Source: Kribbella kalugense
GTDB taxonomy: Bacteria; Actinomycetota; Actinomycetes; Propionibacteriales; Kribbellaceae
Reading direction: 5' to 3'
Length of the DNA stretch: 64,000 bases
Assembly (NCBI RefSeq): GCF_004365875.1
Contig: NZ_SODF01000001.1
Location: 1,736,001-1,800,000, forward strand
Every line of letters starts with the position of its first letter. Positions within the stretch are counted from its first letter, which is position 1. This document shows positions 36,959 through 44,572 of the stretch, one piece after another. Under the pieces are notes generated by a model that was not told the origin of the DNA, searched no databases, and was given only the letters and a program-made list of their open reading frames with translations. Position numbers and translations under genes: made by a program.

Positions 36959-37630
36959 CTACTTGGATCTCCGAGCCTCGACCCGGTCGAATGCGCCCGC
37001 CGGGTACACAAAGACCCGCTTGACCGTCGTGATCGGCTCCTTGGCACCGAGAAACGCGGTCCCTTTGGCGCCCGGATACAGGTCGAAGCTGCTCGAGGTC
37101 GAGAGCTCAATCCCCAGGTTGTAGTTCTTGACGCTGCCGTTTTCGCCGGCGAACGAGTCCCGCCAGGTGTCGATGAAATCACTGATGGGCGTCGCCTCGA
37201 TCTGCTGCCCGTCCGCGGTGACGACGACAACCTCGTACATGTTGATCGTGTCGTCCGACCGATTGTCCACCTGCGCGATCAGGTACGTGATGGGCCGCGC
37301 ACCGGCGAGCCGCCGATAGTCGCCGTACGGCTCCAATCGTGGGTCCTTGATGTTCGCGGGGACCTGGATCGTGCCCACCGCGCCTTGGTAGGTGAAGGTG
37401 TACGTTCCGGGACCGGTGAGCGCGTGACGGACCGGAGCCGGGCTGGTCGGAGCGGGTCTCGGCGGCGCTGTCACGAGCACGCTGGGTGTCGGCACCTGAG
37501 CGGACTCCTCTGGTACCACAGCTTTGCTCGGTGACGCCGATGGTGCATTGATCACACACCCCACACAACTGACGAGCAACCCCGCCGCCACCAACGCCTT
37601 CGTGCCGAACGAGCCGCGATTGATCCCCAT
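36959..37630 (-). CDS. Putative lipoprotein of unknown function
   Basis: A 223-residue exported protein. The N-terminus has a hydrophobic stretch ending in LLVSCVGC, offering lipobox Cys at C22 or C25, then a Pro/Ser/Thr-rich linker (about 30-65) and a globular domain of beta pattern, TYTFTYQGAVGTIQVPAN to DRVEARR. It resembles actinobacterial DUF4352-like lipoproteins only loosely. Its leader shares a hairpin and AGGGGG element with the ScyD-like gene. Confidence 0.75.
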   Translation of the reverse strand: MGINRGSFGTKALVAAGLLVSCVGCVINAPSASPSKAVVPEESAQVPTPSVLVTAPPRPAPTSPAPVRHALTGPGTYTFTYQGAVGTIQVPANIKDPRLEPYGDYRRLAGARPITYLIAQVDNRSDDTINMYEVVVVTADGQQIEATPISDFIDTWRDSFAGENGSVKNYNLGIELSTSSSFDLYPGAKGTAFLGAKEPITTVKRVFVYPAGAFDRVEARRSK

Positions 37631-37665
37631 GATGTTCCCCCCTTGCGGCGCCTCCCCCAGCGCCG
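37631..37665 (-). promoter_or_regulatory. Leader hairpin similar to that at 17.05 kb
   Basis: Minus-strand CGGCGC and GCGCCG arms enclose an 8-base G-rich loop, followed by GCAAGGGGGGAA and the ATG. Order and sequence (G4-5 loop, AGGCGCC, RCA, AGGGGG) match the 3' part of the ScyD-like leader. Confidence 0.4.
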
Positions 37666-37706
37666 ACCTGGCCCATTGTCGACCCGCAGCCTCCGATCTA
37701 CCAGGG

Positions 37707-38189
37707 TCAGCCGAGTGGGGGGCGGCGGCGTTCGGCGGATGCTAGGTCGGCTGCTTCTTGGCCGGTCCAGGTTGGGGCGGCTGGGCGGTCTAGCTCGTTG
37801 CGTACGTCGGACCAGCGGGCGGTGAGGGCGAACAGTACGAGGACGTCCAGCGCGATCATCAGTAGCGACCAGACGGGGTAGGCGGCGAGCCAGGCGATCT
37901 GGGTGACGGCGTGCAGGCAGACCAGCACGATGGCTGTGAGCCTGGCCCAGGTCTGTGCCCAGAGCAGGCCGGCGCCGACGGCCATCAGGAGCAGGCCGAA
38001 GATCACCAGCATCCATCCCCAGCCCGTCACGCCCACGATGATGAGGTGCTCCCGCGTGATCACCAGACGCTTGTCGGCGAACAGCGCGATCAATCCTTCG
38101 AAGACGTTGATCAATCCGGTCATCATGAGCAGCGCGCCGGCGAACACGACGAAGCCGGTCATGGCCGCACCGCCTCGTTTCGCAGCCAT
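37707..38189 (-). CDS. Four-helix membrane protein (DUF7144-like)
   Basis: A 160-residue protein with about four transmembrane segments, starting MTGFVVFAGALLMMTGLINV and including WMLVIFGLLLMAVGAGLLWA and LMIALDVLVLFALTARW. Similar small proteins are common in actinobacteria, function unknown. The start at ATG 38189 is chosen for AGGAG 8 bases upstream. The C-terminus is hydrophilic. Confidence 0.75.
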   Translation of the reverse strand: MAAKRGGAAMTGFVVFAGALLMMTGLINVFEGLIALFADKRLVITREHLIIVGVTGWGWMLVIFGLLLMAVGAGLLWAQTWARLTAIVLVCLHAVTQIAWLAAYPVWSLLMIALDVLVLFALTARWSDVRNELDRPAAPTWTGQEAADLASAERRRPPLG

Positions 38190-38302
38190 CCTGACATCTC
38201 CTCTCGGGCAGCGGCCGCCACCGAGCCGGCGGCGGATCGCACCTGGATGCTGTCCCGACGGCCGGTTGCGCGCATCCCCCCAACCGGATGAGGTTCGGTC
38301 CG

Positions 38303-38722
38303 TCAGTCGCCTGGCTGGGCGGCCCAGCGGGTGATCTGGTAGGCGGCGCTGTCCGGGGTCGCGGGGTCGCCGGTCAGCTCGGTCGAGGTCATCCTCGGCT
38401 GGAAGCGCAGGTGGTCGATCTGGCCGTTGCGGCGGTGGATGTCGAGGTAGACGCCCAGGGGCTTGTAGTCGAACTTCGCGAACTCGATCTCTACGCGAGG
38501 GATCCGATGGGATCCGATCAGCTCTCGAAAGACCAGTTCGTCGTCGGTCAGCCGCAGCTCGTAACGCATAGCCCCGAGCAGCACCACCAGACTGAGCGGG
38601 ATCGCCGGCCACAACATCGGCTCGATCAGGCTCACCACCACCGCAGCCAGCACCAGTAGGCGGAGCACGATCAACACCACCCGATGTGCGCCCCACCTGC
38701 GAATCTCCGGCAGTTCGCCCAT
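38303..38722 (-). CDS. Membrane protein with PH-like domain
   Basis: About 139 residues. A hydrophobic hairpin (LIVLRLLVLAAVVVSLIEP and following) precedes a soluble beta-rich domain, DDELVFRELIGSHRIPRVEIEF to DHLRFQPRM, that resembles bacterial PH-like domains. Function unknown. The start at MGELPE is the best guess; an ATG at 38800 would add 26 residues that overlap the next gene. There is no strong ribosome site. Confidence 0.6.
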   Translation of the reverse strand: MGELPEIRRWGAHRVVLIVLRLLVLAAVVVSLIEPMLWPAIPLSLVVLLGAMRYELRLTDDELVFRELIGSHRIPRVEIEFAKFDYKPLGVYLDIHRRNGQIDHLRFQPRMTSTELTGDPATPDSAAYQITRWAAQPGD

Positions 38723-38762
38723 CTCAGAGCGCCCCGACGGACAAGTAACTAGGAACTGGCAT

Positions 38763-39734
38763 CTACCAATTGTCGCCGGAGCGGACTGAGAGGCTCGCAT
38801 CCCGCACCGGCAGACATGCGACCTCGGCCTCCAAGGCGTCGTACTGCGTTGTGCTGAGGGTGTCCGACAACACGACGTCGACCCGCCCGCCCTTGCGGCC
38901 CCACGCCCCGACGATGCGTCCGTCGACCATCAACCCGTTCGGATGAAAGGAATCCGCCACCGGCGTGAGCGCCCGCAGACCGGGTGCGATGAAGCGCGCG
39001 TCGCGGTCCCGACCGAACAACCGCAGGTCCGAGGCGACCAGCAGCCGAACTCCACGCGGTGACGGCACGGACCGCAGGCACTCCTCGTCCGTCCGAAGAA
39101 TCCACCCGGGAACGCCGTCGAAATCGACCTCAAGGAGCTCGTCGGCCAGCGAACTCCAGACGGCTTTGGCGTCCGCGGGCGACAACCCGGACCACCACGA
39201 GAACGCCTTCGGGGTCGTTGGTCCGAAGTAGTGCAGATGCCGTCGACATAGTTCCAGCCGGGCGTCGGCGACCTCGATGGACGGCTTTGGCACCTCTCGT
39301 GCCCACAGCGACGTCGTGTCCCAGCGCACCGCGATTCGCCCGCTGGCACACGCTTCCCGCAGCCCGTGCACCCCGGCCCCGCGCCGCTCACGCCCGCCCA
39401 ACGTCTCGCACACCTGCTCCGCGAGTACTTCGATCCGCTCCGCGGCGGCCGGGTCGAGCGGCAGGCGGCCGAGCGTGAACACCCCGAAGTCGCGTGCCGG
39501 AAGCACGTACACCGCCGCCCGCGGACTGTACGTCTGGATCAACGACGGGTGCTCCCAGTCCGACGGCGTGCACTCCGACATCCGTGCGTGCAGCCCGAGC
39601 AGCGCGTCCCGAGGCGCCGTGTCTTGCAACCCGGCGTACGCCGCCTGCTCGTGCAAACCGGCCGGGAGTCGACGGGTCAGATGATTGACGTGCAGCCGGT
39701 ACGCGATGACCTGCTCGCGCGTGACAATCCGCAT
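38763..39734 (-). CDS. Winged-helix DNA-binding protein (AlkZ/YcaQ-like, HTH_42)
   Basis: A 323-residue protein of the family that includes the DNA crosslink glycosylases AlkZ and YcaQ. Seen: REQVIAYRLHVNHLTRRLP at the start, AVRWDTTSLWAREVP, LHYFGPTTPKAFSWWSGLS, FHPNGLMVDGRIVGAWGRKG and a C-terminal end. The QxQ-type catalytic motif of YcaQ is not evident, so glycosylase activity is not assured. TACGGT lies 7 bases before the ATG, so it may be leaderless, although GAGG is also close. Confidence 0.82.
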   Translation of the reverse strand: MRIVTREQVIAYRLHVNHLTRRLPAGLHEQAAYAGLQDTAPRDALLGLHARMSECTPSDWEHPSLIQTYSPRAAVYVLPARDFGVFTLGRLPLDPAAAERIEVLAEQVCETLGGRERRGAGVHGLREACASGRIAVRWDTTSLWAREVPKPSIEVADARLELCRRHLHYFGPTTPKAFSWWSGLSPADAKAVWSSLADELLEVDFDGVPGWILRTDEECLRSVPSPRGVRLLVASDLRLFGRDRDARFIAPGLRALTPVADSFHPNGLMVDGRIVGAWGRKGGRVDVVLSDTLSTTQYDALEAEVACLPVRDASLSVRSGDNW

Positions 39735-39789
39735 AACCTCGACCGTAGTCATCAAACACGCCACCTGATGACCTGTTTCTAGGAGAGCA

Positions 39790-40668
39790 ATGCTCACGAC
39801 GGCCCGGCTCGACCTGGTGGAGTTCGAGTTGGAGCGGGATCTGGCGGCGTTGCACGCGATGTTCTCGGATCCGGAGTGGGCGCGCGGTGGGTTTATAACT
39901 CCGGCGACGTCCTCTGCCGAGTCGCGGGAGCGGTTGGAGCGTGAGTTTGGGGGCAACAGCGGCTGGACTTGGGTACTGCGGGTTCGGCCGGATGAGGATG
40001 CGGTTGGGGTGATCGGGGTGTTCTCGGATCAGGGCAGCTCGATCCGCGGGATCAGCTGGTATCTGCGGCGCGACCACTGGGGCGCCGGTCTGATGAGCGA
40101 GGCGGCTCGGGCGGTCGTCGATCACCTGTTGCAGCAGGCATCGATCACCGGGATCGAGGCCTGGATCGACTCACGGAACGTCCGCTCGATCGCCGTCGCC
40201 CGCCACGCCGGCCTCGACGTCGTTGGCCGCCTGCCCAGGACGCAGTACGGCGAGATCGCGCAATCGGTCGTGATGGGCCGGGCCGCACAACCGACCGATC
40301 CGACCACGTTCGGAGTCACTCCGACCCTGGAGGTCCGCGATGTCCCCGGCACCGTCCGCCTTCTCTGCTCGTTGCTCGGTCTGCAGGTCAGCTTCGAGCT
40401 CGACGGCTTCGCGCTCCTCGGCTTCACCGAATGGAACGGCCAGAGCAGCCTCGAAGTACGACGTGCATCCGGCGAAATCTCCCCCGCCACAATGACGATC
40501 GACGTCGGCGTACTCGTCGATCGTCTCTACGACGCCGCAATCACGGCCGGCCTCGTCGACTCGACGGCGCCCGAGGACACGTCGTGGTACCGGCGTACCT
40601 TCACGTTGGTGCTGGCCGAGGGGCACCGGTTGACGATCTCGGGGCCGGTCAGTAGTTGGCCAGCATGA
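39790..40668 (+). CDS. GNAT acetyltransferase fused to a glyoxalase/VOC-like domain
   Basis: A 292-residue two-domain protein. Residues 1 to about 165 are a RimJ-type acetyltransferase (TARLDLVEFE, ISWYLRRDHWGAGLMSEA, IDSRNVRSIAVARHAGLDV). Residues about 175-292 resemble a VOC/glyoxalase half (TLEVRDVPGTVRLLCSLLGLQVSF, TFTLVLAEGHRLTISGP). The combination suggests a modifying or drug-binding enzyme; the substrate is unknown. It overlaps the convergent membrane gene by 20 bp. Confidence 0.82.
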   Translation: MLTTARLDLVEFELERDLAALHAMFSDPEWARGGFITPATSSAESRERLEREFGGNSGWTWVLRVRPDEDAVGVIGVFSDQGSSIRGISWYLRRDHWGAGLMSEAARAVVDHLLQQASITGIEAWIDSRNVRSIAVARHAGLDVVGRLPRTQYGEIAQSVVMGRAAQPTDPTTFGVTPTLEVRDVPGTVRLLCSLLGLQVSFELDGFALLGFTEWNGQSSLEVRRASGEISPATMTIDVGVLVDRLYDAAITAGLVDSTAPEDTSWYRRTFTLVLAEGHRLTISGPVSSWPA

Positions 40669-41044
40669 TCCGTCCGAGCACGAGGGCGATCGCGCAGAGG
40701 ACCGCACCCACGACGGCCAGAGGTTTGCCGCGGCGACGACCGCTCAGGCCGGCGATCGCGAGCCCGATCCCCGGGACCGCGAACGGCAAGGCGGCGTACT
40801 GCCGGAAGCCACTCATATCCATCGGCAGGAACGGCACGACCAGGGCGACGAGCCCGAGCACCAACGCAAGCACCCCCATCACACCCGACCCCGCCGGACG
40901 CTCCGGAACCGGCACAGGACGCACCTGCTCCGGCTCCCGCGCATAATCCGGCCAAAGATCCTGCGAATACCCGGCCTCGCCTTGCTGCTGCGGGTGGGCC
41001 TGGCCGGTGGACTGCGGGTTCTGTTCTGGCGGCTGGTAGGTCAT
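40649..41044 (-). CDS. DUF4190-like membrane protein
   Basis: A 131-residue protein. A Pro/Gln-rich cytosolic N-terminus (TYQPPEQNPQSTGQ and on) is followed by two or three transmembrane segments (VMGVLALVLGLVALVVPFLP, AVVGAVLCAIALVLG) with a basic SGRRRGKP loop between. This layout is common for small actinobacterial proteins of unknown function. Start at MTYQPP; a GTG at 41053 is possible. Confidence 0.7.
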   Translation of the reverse strand: MTYQPPEQNPQSTGQAHPQQQGEAGYSQDLWPDYAREPEQVRPVPVPERPAGSGVMGVLALVLGLVALVVPFLPMDMSGFRQYAALPFAVPGIGLAIAGLSGRRRGKPLAVVGAVLCAIALVLGRIMLANY

Positions 41045-41143
41045 GGGCTCCACATCCCGGGTCGGTTCACCGGGCGAGAGGTTGCCCGGTGCGGATGTCG
41101 TCCCCAGCCCTGACGCTACGAGCCAGGCAACGGTTCCCCCGGA

Positions 41144-41635
41144 TTACTGCTCGTGGAGGGGGAAGGCTCGGATGATTACTGCGGTGGGGGTGGTGGTGGT
41201 GGCGGAGGAGGAGGTGGGTTCGCTGCCGATGAAGTCGTGGAGGACTCGGTGGAGGCGGGCTCGGAGTTCGGCTAGTTCGCCGTCGGCGAGGGTAACGACC
41301 TCGCTGAAGGCGAAGTCCTCGTCGTCGGAGGTCTTGGCGGCCAGCCAGGTTGCGTAGGCGCTGTCCTCCAGTTCGCGGTTGAGTGTCGCTTGCTCGGTGC
41401 GCAGGCGCCGCCACGGCTTGACCCGGCCCACCGCGCCCGGCACCGGCTCGATCAGACCGAGCGCCTCCAGCCGGCGGAGGTGGAACGAGCATGAGCCCGT
41501 GCTCTCCCCCAGCTCCCGCGCCGCGACCGTGGACGTCGTCGTACCGTCCCGATCGATCAGGCCGAGCAGCGCTTCCCGCAGCGGATGGGCGCGGACGACG
41601 TCACGGCGGTTCGGGGTACTGCGCTGCTCGGGCAT
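41144..41635 (-). CDS. ArsR-like winged-helix regulator
   Basis: A 163-residue protein with N-terminal HTH: HPLREALLGLIDRDGTTTSTVAARELGESTG, then SFHLRRLEALGLIEPVPG (recognition helix and wing). The C-terminal half is a helical domain with a Thr-rich stretch. It is divergent from the second deformylase gene, and three CTTTGCA repeats lie in the shared promoter, so it probably controls that gene. The ATG lies 6 bases after TAAGCT, suggesting a leaderless message. Confidence 0.82.
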   Translation of the reverse strand: MPEQRSTPNRRDVVRAHPLREALLGLIDRDGTTTSTVAARELGESTGSCSFHLRRLEALGLIEPVPGAVGRVKPWRRLRTEQATLNRELEDSAYATWLAAKTSDDEDFAFSEVVTLADGELAELRARLHRVLHDFIGSEPTSSSATTTTPTAVIIRAFPLHEQ

Positions 41636-41641
41636 GGTCGC

Positions 41642-41647
41642 AGCTTA
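41642..41647 (-). promoter_or_regulatory. Leaderless -10 box of the ArsR-like gene
   Basis: On the minus strand TAAGCT (41647-41642) ends 6 bases before the ATG at 41635. A CTTTGC from the first repeat lies 16 bp upstream as a weak -35. Confidence 0.4.
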
Positions 41648-41659
41648 GCCGACTGGGAT

Positions 41660-41698
41660 CTTTGCAAAGCTCAGACTTTGCAGACTATGGTCTTTGCA
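41660..41698. promoter_or_regulatory. Triple CTTTGCA operator, 16-bp period, with def2 promoter
   Basis: CTTTGCA occurs at 41660, 41676 and 41692, exactly 16 bp apart; the first is the palindrome CTTTGCAAAG. They overlap TTGCAA (-35, 41662-41667), the 18-bp spacer, TATGGT (-10, 41686-41691) and the start of the deformylase gene at 41698. A regulator binding here would cover both promoters. Confidence 0.65.
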
Positions 41699-42387
41699 TG
41701 CCGACGTACATCCAGGGACGGCCGAGTCGCCGACTGCCCGAGCTGATCGATGAGGTACGGCGTGGGACGGCGCTGCGGATCACGGAGTACGGCGAGGAAA
41801 TCCTGCACCGTCCGTGCCGGGCGGTCACCGAATTCGGCGCCAAGCGGTGGAGCGGGTTGATCGACGACATGTTCACCACGATGTGGGTCGCCGAGGGCTG
41901 CGGTCTGGCCGCGAACCAGGTGGATGTGGATGCCCAGCTGTTCGTGTACGACCTGACCGACGAGTACGGCGACCGCCACGTCGGTCACGCCTTCAACCCG
42001 CGCGTCGTACCACTGTCAGCCTTCTTCGGCGAACAGGACGGCACCGAAGGCTGCCTCTCCGTCCCCGGCGCCAACGCACCTCTCCCCCGCCCCGCCCGCG
42101 TCACCCTCCACGCCGACGACCTCGAAGGCCGCCCCTTCACCCTCGACGCAACCGGCTACCTCGCCCGCTGCCTCATCCACGAAACCCAACACCTAGCCGG
42201 CACCGTCTACGTAGACCACCTCCCCCCAACCACCCGCACCCAAGCCCTGACCCACTCCACCACCCATCGAGCCGAAGTCATGTCCCACCGAACCACCCGC
42301 CAACAACAACTGAGCTCAGGCCGGTATGACGGCTCAGTGGTTGGCGGGGATACTGACGTCCTGGCGGAGGGCTTGGAGGACTTCTAG
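41698..42387 (+). CDS. Second peptide deformylase (divergent paralogue)
   Basis: A 229-residue protein. Deformylase motifs: EGCGLAANQV (66-75), EGCLSVPG with ligand C119, and HETQH with H161, E162 and H165. It differs from the 31.5-kb copy (HETDH) and has a longer C-terminal tail rich in Thr, His and Gln. The tail overlaps the convergent MerR gene by 54 bp. It starts 6 bases after a TATGGT box, so it is probably leaderless. Regulation by its own ArsR-like neighbour suggests a conditional role, for instance tolerance to deformylase inhibitors; that is inference. Confidence 0.87.
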   Translation: MPTYIQGRPSRRLPELIDEVRRGTALRITEYGEEILHRPCRAVTEFGAKRWSGLIDDMFTTMWVAEGCGLAANQVDVDAQLFVYDLTDEYGDRHVGHAFNPRVVPLSAFFGEQDGTEGCLSVPGANAPLPRPARVTLHADDLEGRPFTLDATGYLARCLIHETQHLAGTVYVDHLPPTTRTQALTHSTTHRAEVMSHRTTRQQQLSSGRYDGSVVGGDTDVLAEGLEDF

Positions 42388-42690
42388 TTCTCGGTTGATT
42401 TCGCGGCGTTTGGCTTCGAGGCGTTCGACTCCTTGGGCCAGGAGTGCCTCGAGTACGCCGGTGCGCTCGGCGGGCGGCGCTTCCAGGCAGGGTAGGAGCT
42501 CGGCGATGGTCGCGCTGCACAGGCCGGCCGCGAGCAGGTGCTGGATCATGACGACGCGTTCGACCATCGACTGGTCGAACTCTCGCCAGCCGCCCGCAGT
42601 ACGCCCTGATCGGATCAGGCCCTGCTCCTCGTAGTACCGCAAGGAACGCGAACTCACGCCGGTGGCGTCCGCGAGCTCTCCGATGCGCAT
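42334..42690 (-). CDS. MerR family transcriptional regulator
   Basis: A 118-residue regulator. The HTH MRIGELADATGVSSRSLRYYEEQGL is at the N-terminus, followed by the second DNA-contact part TAGGWREFD and a C-terminal coiled coil, EALLAQGVERLEAKRREINREL. There is no long ligand domain. It is divergent from the SMR pair, with a 20-bp dyad between; it probably activates them by DNA twisting. AAGACT lies 7 bases before its ATG. Confidence 0.9.
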   Translation of the reverse strand: MRIGELADATGVSSRSLRYYEEQGLIRSGRTAGGWREFDQSMVERVVMIQHLLAAGLCSATIAELLPCLEAPPAERTGVLEALLAQGVERLEAKRREINRELEVLQALRQDVSIPANH

Positions 42691-42701
42691 GGGAACCAGT
42701 C

Positions 42702-42733
42702 TTGCACTTCACACCAGTGTGAAGTTTGACCCT
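42702..42733 (+). promoter_or_regulatory. MerR-type promoter of the SMR genes
   Basis: Inverted arms ACTTCACAC (42706-42714) and GTGTGAAGT (42717-42725) lie between TTGCAC (-35, 42702-42707) and GACCCT (-10, 42728-42733), a 20-bp spacer. Over-long spacers with a central dyad are the MerR signature. Confidence 0.65.
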
Positions 42734-42764
42734 GATGAGGTGACCGTTCACTGAAAGGAACCTC

Positions 42765-43085
42765 ATGCACTGGCTCTACCTAGCAGTCGCCGTCGTCTTC
42801 GAGATCGCCGTCGCACTCTGCGCCGGCAAGGCCCAAGGATTCACCGAGCGCGGCTGGACCGCCGCCACTCTCGTCACCGGCGGCCTCGGCACGTACTTCC
42901 TCAGCCGCGCCCTCCTCACCTTCGACGTCGGCGTCGGGTACGCACTCTGGACCTCCCTCGCCGGAGTCGGCATCACGCTGCTCGGCGCGCTGCTGTTCGG
43001 CCAGCGCCTGACCGTGGGCAAGGCCGTCGGTATCGCCCTGGTCATCGCCGGCGTCGCAGGCCTGCAACTCTCCGGAACCGTTTGA
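42765..43085 (+). CDS. SMR family efflux protein, subunit 1
   Basis: A 106-residue four-helix small multidrug resistance protein. The essential membrane Glu is E13 (VVFEIAVALC). The rest, GLGTYFLSRALLTFDVGVGYALW and AGVGITLLGALLFG, matches the EmrE/SugE pattern. A GAAAGGAAC ribosome site is upstream. It overlaps the second subunit by 1 base (TGATG), so the pair probably forms a heterodimeric exporter. Confidence 0.92.
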   Translation: MHWLYLAVAVVFEIAVALCAGKAQGFTERGWTAATLVTGGLGTYFLSRALLTFDVGVGYALWTSLAGVGITLLGALLFGQRLTVGKAVGIALVIAGVAGLQLSGTV

Positions 43086-43438
43086 TGCGGCGCACTGGGT
43101 GGATGACTCTGTTGCTGGCCGGCGCGTTCGAGGTCGGCTACGCACTCTCCGTCGGCGGCAGCCACGGGTTCACCGTGTTGCGGTGGTCCGCCGTAGCCGT
43201 CGTGTTCTTCCTGCTGACCCTCTGGGCACTCAGCCTCGCCCTCCGCACCATCGAGGTCAGCATCGGGTACGCCGTCTGGGCCGGAATCGGAGCCGTCGGC
43301 GCAGCCCTCCTCGGCCCCGTCTTCTTCAACGAAACCCTCACCTTGGCGAAGGCGGGCTGGCTAGCCGTCATCATCACCGGCGTCATCACCCTAAAACTCG
43401 CCGACCGCACACCAAGCCACGTACCGACGGACGGGTAG
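43085..43438 (+). CDS. SMR family efflux protein, subunit 2
   Basis: A 117-residue partner SMR protein with essential Glu E16 (AGAFEVGYAL) and four hydrophobic helices including TIEVSIGYAVWAGIG. The paired arrangement suggests guanidinium or quaternary-amine export by antiparallel subunits. ATG at 43085 shares one base with the preceding stop. Its last 20 codons are C/A-rich. Confidence 0.92.
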   Translation: MRRTGWMTLLLAGAFEVGYALSVGGSHGFTVLRWSAVAVVFFLLTLWALSLALRTIEVSIGYAVWAGIGAVGAALLGPVFFNETLTLAKAGWLAVIITGVITLKLADRTPSHVPTDG

Positions 43439-43623
43439 AGCACCAGCGAGACGCCGTACACGAACACACATCTACGCTCAGGTGCACTACCCACCCCACC
43501 AACACCACCCGTCCGCCGGTACACCAACCCCGTTGCACCACGGCTTTCCGGAACATAAATCGCACCAGCCGCCCAACATGTTCCGCAAAGATCACGCCCC
43601 AGCCCCAGACCCGGACCGCCGGA

Positions 43624-43644
43624 GGCGGCGATGGGACAGCCGCC
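43624..43644. terminator. Hairpin downstream of the sugar ABC operon
   Basis: Arms GGCGGC and GCCGCC around a 9-base loop lie 35 bases past the permease stop (minus strand) in the 240-bp gap before the convergent SMR gene. The rest of the gap (43439-43678) shows only a weak CGGAACAT/ATGTTCCG repeat at 43549-43585 and no gene. Confidence 0.4.
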
Positions 43645-43678
43645 GCGGAGCGGTGTCCGATTGCCGGCGGGTGGTGGG

Positions 43679-44572
43679 TCAGTCTTTTATGCCGGATTGG
43701 GTTACGCCTTGGATCAGGTAGCGCTGGAGGAAGGCGAAGATCAGGACCAGCGGGAGGATGGAGACGGCGACCGCCATGAAGAGTTCGTGGATGTTGATGG
43801 TTTGGGCGGTGATGAACGTCGACATCGCCACCTGGATCGTCCACGACGACGAGTCTTGACCGATCACGAGTGGCCAGAGGAACGAGTTCCAGTTGCCGAT
43901 GAAGGTGATCGCCGCCAACGCCGCGAAGAACGGCAATGAGTTCGGTACGACGATCCGCCAGAACACACCGAAGTACCCGGCCCCGTCCACCCGAGCAGCC
44001 TCCTCCAGCTCCCGTGGAAACCCGAGGAAGTACTGCCGGAACAAGAACGCCGCAAACCCGCTGAACAGCGTCGGGATGATCAGACCCCGCAGCGACGACA
44101 CCCACCCCAGCGAAGACACCACGATGAACGACGGGATGAACGTCACCGCGCCCGGGATCATCAACGTCGCGACGATCGCGTAGAAGATCTTGTCCGCATG
44201 CCGATAAGGAATCCGCGCCAGCCCATACCCAGCCATAGATGCCAACAGCAACTGTCCGGCCGTCCCGAGGATCCCGACGACGGCGGAGTTGTACAGCGCC
44301 CGAGCCATCGGCACCTGGGTGTCGTCGAACAGCTCCTTGATGTTCCCCCACTGCAGATGCGACGGGAACAACGTCCACGAGGGCGCGGTGATGTCCGCCT
44401 CCGTGGACAGCGCGTTGCGCAGGATCAGATAGAACGGCAAGAGGAACAGCACGACCGCGATGAACAGCGCGATCCAGCGCAGCACCATCCCGACCCGGCC
44501 GAACGCCGTCTGGCTGAAGCCGATCGGTTGCGGAGTTCCCGTCGTACGCTCGGAGACTGCCATCTCAGTCAC
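43679..44572 (-). CDS. Carbohydrate ABC transporter permease (MalG/LacG type)
   Basis: A 297-residue inner permease with six helices. The EAA motif, LEEAARVDGAGYFGVFWRIVVP, sits in the loop that docks to the ATPase. Ends with QRYLIQGVTQSGIKD, typical of CUT1 family. No ATPase gene is nearby, so a shared MsiK-like ATPase is likely, as usual in actinobacteria. GTG start at 44572, overlapping the previous permease by 8 bp; ATG at 44563 is an alternative. Confidence 0.93.
   Translation of the reverse strand: MTEMAVSERTTGTPQPIGFSQTAFGRVGMVLRWIALFIAVVLFLLPFYLILRNALSTEADITAPSWTLFPSHLQWGNIKELFDDTQVPMARALYNSAVVGILGTAGQLLLASMAGYGLARIPYRHADKIFYAIVATLMIPGAVTFIPSFIVVSSLGWVSSLRGLIIPTLFSGFAAFLFRQYFLGFPRELEEAARVDGAGYFGVFWRIVVPNSLPFFAALAAITFIGNWNSFLWPLVIGQDSSSWTIQVAMSTFITAQTINIHELFMAVAVSILPLVLIFAFLQRYLIQGVTQSGIKD

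Noticed and set aside
41660..41698. Triple repeat considered as a CRISPR fragment
   Set aside because: Repeats are 7 bp with 9-bp spacers and lie in a divergent promoter; no cas genes.
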